DNA of 40,165 nucleotides from Chitinophagales bacterium (lineage in GTDB: Bacteria > Bacteroidota > Bacteroidia > Chitinophagales > CAIODY01), in the NCBI GenBank assembly GCA_026461075.1, contig JAPJNH010000042.1, positions 1 through 40,165 of the forward strand, written 5' to 3'. The position numbers and the translations under genes are program-made. Below the pieces are notes generated by a model that was not told where the DNA came from, ran no database searches, and saw only the letters and a list, made by a program, of their open reading frames with translations. Shown here piece after piece: positions 35,517 through 40,165 of this stretch; position 1 is the first letter of the stretch; each line of letters starts with the position of its first letter.

Positions 35517-37013
35517 ATGTCTCACGCGATTTCAAACAATCATCTATCGATTACCCAACTTCGTCATATATGGAAGAATCGCATTCCGTTGACGATTTCA
35601 GAAGAAAGTAAAAAACAGATCAACCATTGCCGTCAGTTCTTAGAAACGAAACTGGCTGACGTAGAACGTCTTTATTATGGGATTAATACGGGCTTCGGTT
35701 CGCTTTGTAATGTACGTGTGAGTCCGGATGAATTGGAAGACCTTCAGTACAAATTGGTTGTAAGCACGGCTTGCGGTATCGGAGACGAAATCGATCCAGA
35801 AATTACGCGTCTTTTACTTATTCTGAAAGCACAGTCCTTAAGCTATGGCTATTCGGGTATCTGTCTAGAAACAGTTGAATTGCTAATCAAATGCTATAAC
35901 GAAGATTTGTTGCCAATCATCTACGAACAAGGTTCTCTAGGAGCTTCTGGCGACCTTGCTCCTTTGGCACACATGGCTTTAGCTATGATGGGAATTGGTG
36001 ATTGTTATTTGAAAGGTAAACGTATGCCTGCGGCTGAAGCCTTGAAAACTATTGGTGCTAAGCCTGTTGTTTTACAATCTAAAGAAGGCTTAGCTTTATT
36101 GAATGGTACGCAATTTATGAGCGCGCACGCTTGTTTCTGCCTATTCAAAGCAATGGATATGTTAGAACTAGCGGATGCAGTGACTGCTATTTCAGTCGAT
36201 GGCTACGATTCTAAAGCAGAGCCATTTACTGATACGATTCATTTGATTCGTCCGCATGCCGGACAAATACATACCGGAGCAACGATTTTAAAATGGTTGA
36301 AAGGTTCTGAAATTATTCAACAAACGAAACAACAAGTACAAGATCCTTACAGCTTCCGCTGCGTACCACAAGTACATGGTGCAAGTAAAGATGCGATTGC
36401 ACAAGTGATTCGCGTCGTTGAAACAGAAATCAACTCCGTTACAGATAATCCAATCGTAGACCCTGCTAACGACCGTATCCTATCTGGTGGTAATTTCCAC
36501 GGACAGCCACTAGCCTTGCATCTTGACTTCCTTGCTATTGCAGTCGCTGAATTAGCAAATATCTCAGAACGTCGTATCTATCAGATGTTGAATGGTGGAC
36601 GTAACTTGCCTGTCTTCTTAGTAGATAAGCCAGGATTGAATTGTGGTCTGATGATTCCGCAATATACGGCAGCTGCTATCGTTAGTCAGAATAAACAATT
36701 ATGTACCCCCGCTTCGGTAGATAGTATCGTGAGCTGTAACGGACAAGAAGATCATGTTAGCATGGGCGCAAATGCCGCTACAAAATGTGTTCGCGTAATG
36801 TATAATACCGAACGTGTATTAGCCATTGAATTATTGACAGCTGTACAAGCATTGGATTTCCGCAAGCCGTTGAAATCATCTCCTGCGATTGAAGTGATTC
36901 GTGAAGAGTATCGTAAAGTGGTGCCGTTCATCACAGAAGATCGAGTTTTTCATGATGATATGGTGAAGAGTGTTGAATTCGTACGCTCTCGTAATTGGTC
37001 AGCCCCAGAATAA
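35517..37013 (+). CDS. Histidine ammonia-lyase family protein, substrate uncertain
   Basis: 498 aa. It has the MIO prosthetic-group triad A143-S144-G145 in GSLGASGDLAPLAH, the catalytic Tyr in YYGINTGFG, RCVPQVHG, NFHGQPLAL and QEDHVSMG with the Glu that binds the substrate imidazole in HutH. However, the position of His83 of Pseudomonas HutH, normally in an SHAxG motif, is Thr84 here (LVVSTACGIG). This is the main selectivity residue of the family. There are no hutU, hutI or hutG genes nearby. It is cotranscribed with rsmB. HutH is the likely automatic annotation, but another aromatic substrate or an aminomutase is possible. Confidence 0.8.
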   Translation: MSHAISNNHLSITQLRHIWKNRIPLTISEESKKQINHCRQFLETKLADVERLYYGINTGFGSLCNVRVSPDELEDLQYKLVVSTACGIGDEIDPEITRLLLILKAQSLSYGYSGICLETVELLIKCYNEDLLPIIYEQGSLGASGDLAPLAHMALAMMGIGDCYLKGKRMPAAEALKTIGAKPVVLQSKEGLALLNGTQFMSAHACFCLFKAMDMLELADAVTAISVDGYDSKAEPFTDTIHLIRPHAGQIHTGATILKWLKGSEIIQQTKQQVQDPYSFRCVPQVHGASKDAIAQVIRVVETEINSVTDNPIVDPANDRILSGGNFHGQPLALHLDFLAIAVAELANISERRIYQMLNGGRNLPVFLVDKPGLNCGLMIPQYTAAAIVSQNKQLCTPASVDSIVSCNGQEDHVSMGANAATKCVRVMYNTERVLAIELLTAVQALDFRKPLKSSPAIEVIREEYRKVVPFITEDRVFHDDMVKSVEFVRSRNWSAPE

Positions 37014-37032
37014 TAAATTAATAAAATTCAAG

Positions 37033-37218
37033 ATGGAAGATTTAGTTAAAGAAGTGGCTGCTAAAGCCGGTATTACAGAAGAACAAGCTAGAATTGCTGT
37101 TGAAACAATGATGGAATTTGCAAAGGCAAAAGTTCCGCCAGCGTTCCAAGGGATGATTGAAAAAGTGATGAAAGGGGAGAAGCCAGGAGGTATGTTCGGA
37201 GGGCTTTTCGGTAGCTAG
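37033..37218 (+). CDS. Small conserved-looking helical protein, function unknown
   Basis: 61 aa from ATG at 37033, 19 bases after the lyase stop. It is a short helix-helix protein (DLVKEVAAKAGITEEQARIAVETMMEF) with a Gly/Met-rich tail GGMFGGLFGS. The K-A-G-I-T-E-E-Q-A pattern resembles DUF2267/DUF2780-type small proteins, but that is only a resemblance. No signal peptide. It has the same strand and AT-rich leader as its neighbours. Confidence 0.6.
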   Translation: MEDLVKEVAAKAGITEEQARIAVETMMEFAKAKVPPAFQGMIEKVMKGEKPGGMFGGLFGS

Positions 37219-37255
37219 TTGCAAAAACAAGTTTCTTTTGTTATATTGTAGAAGT

Positions 37256-38227
37256 ATGACAAAGCGGATTCTCTTACTGCTAAGTATTTGTATCAGTATT
37301 TTGCTGGTACAAATGGCTTGTAAAAAGGAGTATGTGCCAGGGAATATTCCTCCTGCACCGTTCAATCCATTTGATACCATTCATTATCCGCATCATCTGC
37401 TGAATGCTTCGCCAATCGATTCTAATTCATTTGTTGGTATTCATGCCTATATTTTTGCCAAAAAGTGTGCGAATCCTGGTTGCCATGACGGACATTTCGA
37501 TCCCGATTTCAGAACGGTGCAGTCTGCTTACTCTACCTTGGTGTATCAACATGTTACCAAAAATAATTTAGCAGGCTCATTCGTCTATCGCGTCAAGCCC
37601 GGTGATGTAGCGAATTCTTGGCTGCATGAAAGAATCACAACCATTGATCCCGTTCTAGGGCGAATGCCACTCTATGATTCGATGCTTAGCGCACGCCAAA
37701 TTAATCGTATTAAGAATTGGATACAAGCGGGAGCCCCTGATATCTTCGGGCAAGTGTCTTTACCAACGAATACTATTCCTCAAACCTTCGGCATTGTTGC
37801 CTTCGCACAAGTTGGCAGCAATTGGGTGCAGGTCGATACCATTCGTGGTGGAAGTACCTTTAATCCTATGCTTGTTCCCAATAATACCAATCTTAAAATT
37901 TGGTTCGGGGTTTATGATGATGTGCAAACACCTTTCCAACTGACTAATCTCTTCGTAAAGTTTTCAAGTAACCCAACTGATTTTAGCGCCTCTACCGCTT
38001 ATCCATTGACTGTTCAAACAACTCCTACTTATTTTAGTAATGTATTTGGCGCTAATAAGCCGTATTTTCTGTCGTATACAGTCAACACAGCTTCCTTGCC
38101 GAATAATCAGCCAGTATATTATCAAATCAGTGTGCAGGACGCAGATCATGCAACACCTACCTTGATACCATCCGTGGGAAATCAGCCTTATATTTTAAGT
38201 TACTTTTCATTAATAGTTGCCCCATGA
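37256..38227 (+). CDS. Putative c-type cytochrome-like lipoprotein with CX4CH motif
   Basis: 323 aa from the ATG at 37256 (TTG upstream in frame). Lipobox LLVQMAC with Cys22. A short cytochrome-like module has C71-ANPG-C76-H77 (CX4CH, not CXXCH), then VKPGDVANSWL, GRMPLYDSMLSARQINRIKNWIQAGAPD, where the RMP Met and the I-x-x-W-I-x-x-G-A ending are typical of PSD1/planctomycete-type cytochrome c domains. A beta-rich C-terminal half follows. The stop overlaps the next lipoprotein's start (ATGA). Heme binding is uncertain because of the CX4CH spacing. Confidence 0.65.
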   Translation: MTKRILLLLSICISILLVQMACKKEYVPGNIPPAPFNPFDTIHYPHHLLNASPIDSNSFVGIHAYIFAKKCANPGCHDGHFDPDFRTVQSAYSTLVYQHVTKNNLAGSFVYRVKPGDVANSWLHERITTIDPVLGRMPLYDSMLSARQINRIKNWIQAGAPDIFGQVSLPTNTIPQTFGIVAFAQVGSNWVQVDTIRGGSTFNPMLVPNNTNLKIWFGVYDDVQTPFQLTNLFVKFSSNPTDFSASTAYPLTVQTTPTYFSNVFGANKPYFLSYTVNTASLPNNQPVYYQISVQDADHATPTLIPSVGNQPYILSYFSLIVAP

Positions 38228-38682
38228 GAAAAGTGATTTTTTATACAAGCATTGCGTTGGTTTCTTTTTTCTCCTGTAGAAAGCCTACTGAAAAATTAAT
38301 ACCTACTGTTCCATTAGAACCGGTCTTGACCTTCGAGTCGCTCAATAAATCGAATGTAAAGGCCTTTGGCGATTCCTTAGTTTTTACGGTTTCATATACC
38401 GACGGAGACGGGGATCTAGGAGATTTTAATAGCGACTCTTTATCGCTTTACTTGATGGACACCCGCTCGGCAAGTTTATATGAGCGATACCATATCGCGC
38501 CCTCGGTTCCTGCCAATGTTAAAGTGGCAATACAAGGTCAATTGCGCATCGTTTTAGATCACACTATTTTGTTGAATAGTTCGAGCGCTAGCGAGACCAG
38601 TGTCTTTAAAATAAAAGTAAAAGATAGAGCAGGGCATTGGAGTAACCTTGTAAGCTCTCCGACCATAACTATTAAGCCGTAA
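38224..38682 (+). CDS. Lipoprotein with DGDGDLGD motif, function unknown
   Basis: 152 aa. Signal peptide ending LVSFFSC (Cys18), then a single beta-sandwich-like domain containing VSYTDGDGDLGDFNSD, an acidic loop often seen in Bacteroidota lipoproteins that may bind calcium, and VKDRAGHWSN. It starts inside the stop of the cytochrome-like gene (4-base overlap), so the two are probably made together. The convergent TPR gene overlaps it by 11 bases. Confidence 0.6.
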   Translation: MRKVIFYTSIALVSFFSCRKPTEKLIPTVPLEPVLTFESLNKSNVKAFGDSLVFTVSYTDGDGDLGDFNSDSLSLYLMDTRSASLYERYHIAPSVPANVKVAIQGQLRIVLDHTILLNSSSASETSVFKIKVKDRAGHWSNLVSSPTITIKP

Positions 38683-39700
38683 TATGCTTTTGCGCTTCTA
38701 CTAATTTCTCTCGCGCATCTTCAAATTCAGGATTTAATTTCAAGGCCTGTGAGAAATCGGCAACCGCTTCGTTCCAGACACCTCTTTTTAGGTTACATAA
38801 GCCGCGCATATAATATGCTTTTGCATTCATTGGATCTGTCTGAATCAAGATAGTGAAATGATTGTAGGCAGGTTTTACAGAATCCATGTAGAAATATAAA
38901 TAGCCCATATTGTAAATTGGATTGGGGTCCTGCGGATGTTTGATAATCAAACTCCGGTAAATACTCATCGCCTTTTTTACTTGTTTGCCTTCTTGATAAT
39001 ACATCGCCAAAGCGTATGGGCCCTCAAAACGTGTGCTATCGATTCGCATCGTATTTAAAAAATAGGCTTCAGCCTTTTTATCCTTCACAGACTGTGCTAG
39101 CAAACCTAATTGCATGTAAGCGTCATAATTATCCGGATTTCTTTCCGTGCAATTCAAGAAGGTTTTTATCGCATGTGCCGTGTCGCCGCGCTCTTTCCAG
39201 ATGATACCTTGCAATAAAAATGGACGATCGTCGTTTGGGTCAATCGTCGATACAGCATTCGTATACGCGATCGCTTTATCGTATTCCTTTAGATATAAAT
39301 GAATCTTAGCAAGCTTCAACTTTAAGTCCTTATCCATCGGCGCTAATTTCTCCGCCTTTAAAAGATATTGTGCAGCCACTTTCAAATAGCGTGCTTCGAC
39401 ATTAATATCGGCAAAGCCTAGATAATAACTGATTTGGGTAGAATCTAATTCAATGGCGCGATGTACATCCTTCGCCGCATAATCCAACATCTTAAATTGG
39501 TAAAATAACATCCCGCGCTCATAATAGCCTTCTGATTTTTCAGGATGTGCATTGATTTCATTCGATAAACGGGCAAGGTCCGGACTGATTTTAGATAAAG
39601 AATCAATAGTGCTTTGCTCAACGACTTTTTTACCGCCGCATGAGCTAAGGCTTATTCCGATAAATAGGCTTACAATTGCTAAAAATGATTTCCAATTCAT
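38672..39700 (-). CDS. TPR-repeat lipoprotein
   Basis: 342 aa. Lipobox ISLSSC with Cys21, then at least seven tetratricopeptide repeats (for example YYERGMLFYQFKMLDYAAKDVHRAIELDS, AYYMRGLCNLKRGVWNEAVADFSQALKLNP near the end). TPRs bind partner proteins; no enzymatic domain is seen. -7 TAACTTTG at 39705-39712 ends four bases before the ATG. It is divergent from guaA. Confidence 0.85.
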   Translation of the reverse strand: MNWKSFLAIVSLFIGISLSSCGGKKVVEQSTIDSLSKISPDLARLSNEINAHPEKSEGYYERGMLFYQFKMLDYAAKDVHRAIELDSTQISYYLGFADINVEARYLKVAAQYLLKAEKLAPMDKDLKLKLAKIHLYLKEYDKAIAYTNAVSTIDPNDDRPFLLQGIIWKERGDTAHAIKTFLNCTERNPDNYDAYMQLGLLAQSVKDKKAEAYFLNTMRIDSTRFEGPYALAMYYQEGKQVKKAMSIYRSLIIKHPQDPNPIYNMGYLYFYMDSVKPAYNHFTILIQTDPMNAKAYYMRGLCNLKRGVWNEAVADFSQALKLNPEFEDAREKLVEAQKHITA

Positions 39701-39704
39701 AAGG

Positions 39705-39712
39705 CAAAGTTA
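39705..39712 (-). promoter_or_regulatory. -7 element of the TPR lipoprotein gene
   Basis: TAACTTTG on the minus strand, an exact TAnnTTTG, only four bases upstream of the ATG. No good -33 element is visible at the usual distance. Confidence 0.5.
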
Positions 39713-39768
39713 CACACATTTCTGTGTTTTCGATAGCATTCCAAGCGCTGCATTTTAGGGATTTTAAT

Positions 39769-39776
39769 TACCTTTG
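39769..39776 (+). promoter_or_regulatory. -7 element of guaA
   Basis: TACCTTTG matches TAnnTTTG exactly, 17 bases before the ATG at 39794. The -33 region is weak. Confidence 0.55.
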
Positions 39777-39793
39777 TAATTCAATCTATTTTT

Positions 39794-40165
39794 ATGTCTT
39801 TGCAAAAAATCTTAATCCTCGATTTCGGATCTCAATACACTCAACTAATCGCTCGCAGAATTCGTGAGTGTAATGTTTATGCAGAAATCGTTCCTTACAA
39901 TCACAGCTTTTCTTTAGATGCTGATTTGAGAGGGGTGATTTTAAGTGGTAGTCCTTGTAGTGTCAACGATCCAGAGGCTCCGATGATTGATTTGGACGCA
40001 ATTTTAGGAAAGATTCCTGTTTTAGGTATTTGTTACGGAGCGCAATTAATGGCGAAATTGGGAGGTGGTGAAGTAGCACGTTCGAGCACACGTGAATACG
40101 GTCGCGCAAAGGTGTTGATGTCGAATGTTAATAATCATTTGTCGGCTTTAAATGAATCGCAAGTA
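39794..40165 (+). CDS. guaA: GMP synthase (glutamine-hydrolysing), amidotransferase part, 3'-truncated
   Basis: 124 codons are present and the frame runs off the window end. The N-terminal GATase domain is clear: [33 protein letters not shown], and the catalytic Cys in [12 protein letters not shown]. It is the class I glutamine amidotransferase that feeds ammonia to the ATP-pyrophosphatase domain to make GMP from XMP. The order [13 protein letters not shown] is specific for GuaA rather than CarA or PabA. Confidence 0.95.
   Translation, partial: MSLQKILILDFGSQYTQLIARRIRECNVYAEIVPYNHSFSLDADLRGVILSGSPCSVNDPEAPMIDLDAILGKIPVLGICYGAQLMAKLGGGEVARSSTREYGRAKVLMSNVNNHLSALNESQV

Noticed and set aside
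37042-37380. A 112-residue minus-strand open frame opposite the 61-aa gene
   Set aside because: It overlaps two better supported genes in antisense and has no recognisable domain.
1-40165. CRISPR arrays, insertion sequences, integrases, attachment sites and restriction or toxin-antitoxin systems
   Set aside because: I saw no direct-repeat arrays, transposase-like frames, tRNA-associated duplications or matching gene pairs; base use is even along the window.

Overview
The window is a compact stretch of a Bacteroidota chromosome, most likely Chitinophagales or a neighbouring class; the rank below phylum is an inference. Four things support this: type IX secretion (T9SS) genes and T9SS-sorted PKD or adhesin-like proteins, Bacteroidota-type promoters (TTTG, a 19-base spacer, TAnnTTTG), AT-rich translation starts without Shine-Dalgarno sequences, and a SusB-like GH97 enzyme. 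I see no insertion sequence, prophage, CRISPR array or restriction system. Both ends cut genes: a PKD/CHU_C adhesin at the left and guaA at the right.

Layout. 1-6.4 kb is cell envelope: an adhesin-like T9SS substrate with its PorP/SprF partner, a methyltransferase and GT-C glycosyltransferase pair, a PorG-like protein and an outer-membrane barrel. 6.4-9.3 kb is dnaX-slyD-HAD phosphatase. 9.3-15 kb is surface and secretion: a large type B T9SS substrate, a GT25 glycosyltransferase, an acyltransferase and a secreted caspase-fold protein. 15-19.4 kb is the succinate dehydrogenase operon sdhC-sdhA-(glycosyltransferase)-sdhB. 19.5-24.5 kb holds a PKD protein, trxB, gap, a cobalamin adenosyltransferase and the T9SS plug protein. 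24.6-27 kb is mazG, a degenerate arginase-fold protein and a lipoprotein. 27-30.5 kb is fmt and a GH97 glycosidase. Then come tRNA-Leu(GAG), fabD-murF, a phosphoglucose/phosphomannose isomerase, a 370-base intergenic region with two terminators and a candidate small RNA, rsmB, a HutH-like lyase, a 61-aa protein, two lipoproteins, a TPR lipoprotein and guaA.

How the genes work together. Much of the window serves the cell surface: T9SS parts (PorP/SprF, PorG-like, plug), T9SS cargo (three proteins with sorting domains) and surface-glycan enzymes. The rest is core metabolism and information processing. I did not find an obvious new defence or mobile system. The most informative signals are: an 11-A run in dnaX that would give a short gamma-like subunit on slippage in either direction; an arginase-fold protein that has lost half of its metal ligands; a HutH-like lyase with the substrate-selecting His replaced by Thr; a glycosyltransferase translationally coupled inside the sdh operon; -7 elements only 3-6 bases before several start codons, suggesting leaderless mRNAs; convergent genes sharing stop codons; and an unassigned minus-strand transcript near 34.1 kb.

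Many starts were moved from TTG/GTG to the first ATG that fits the signal peptide or the family N-terminus.
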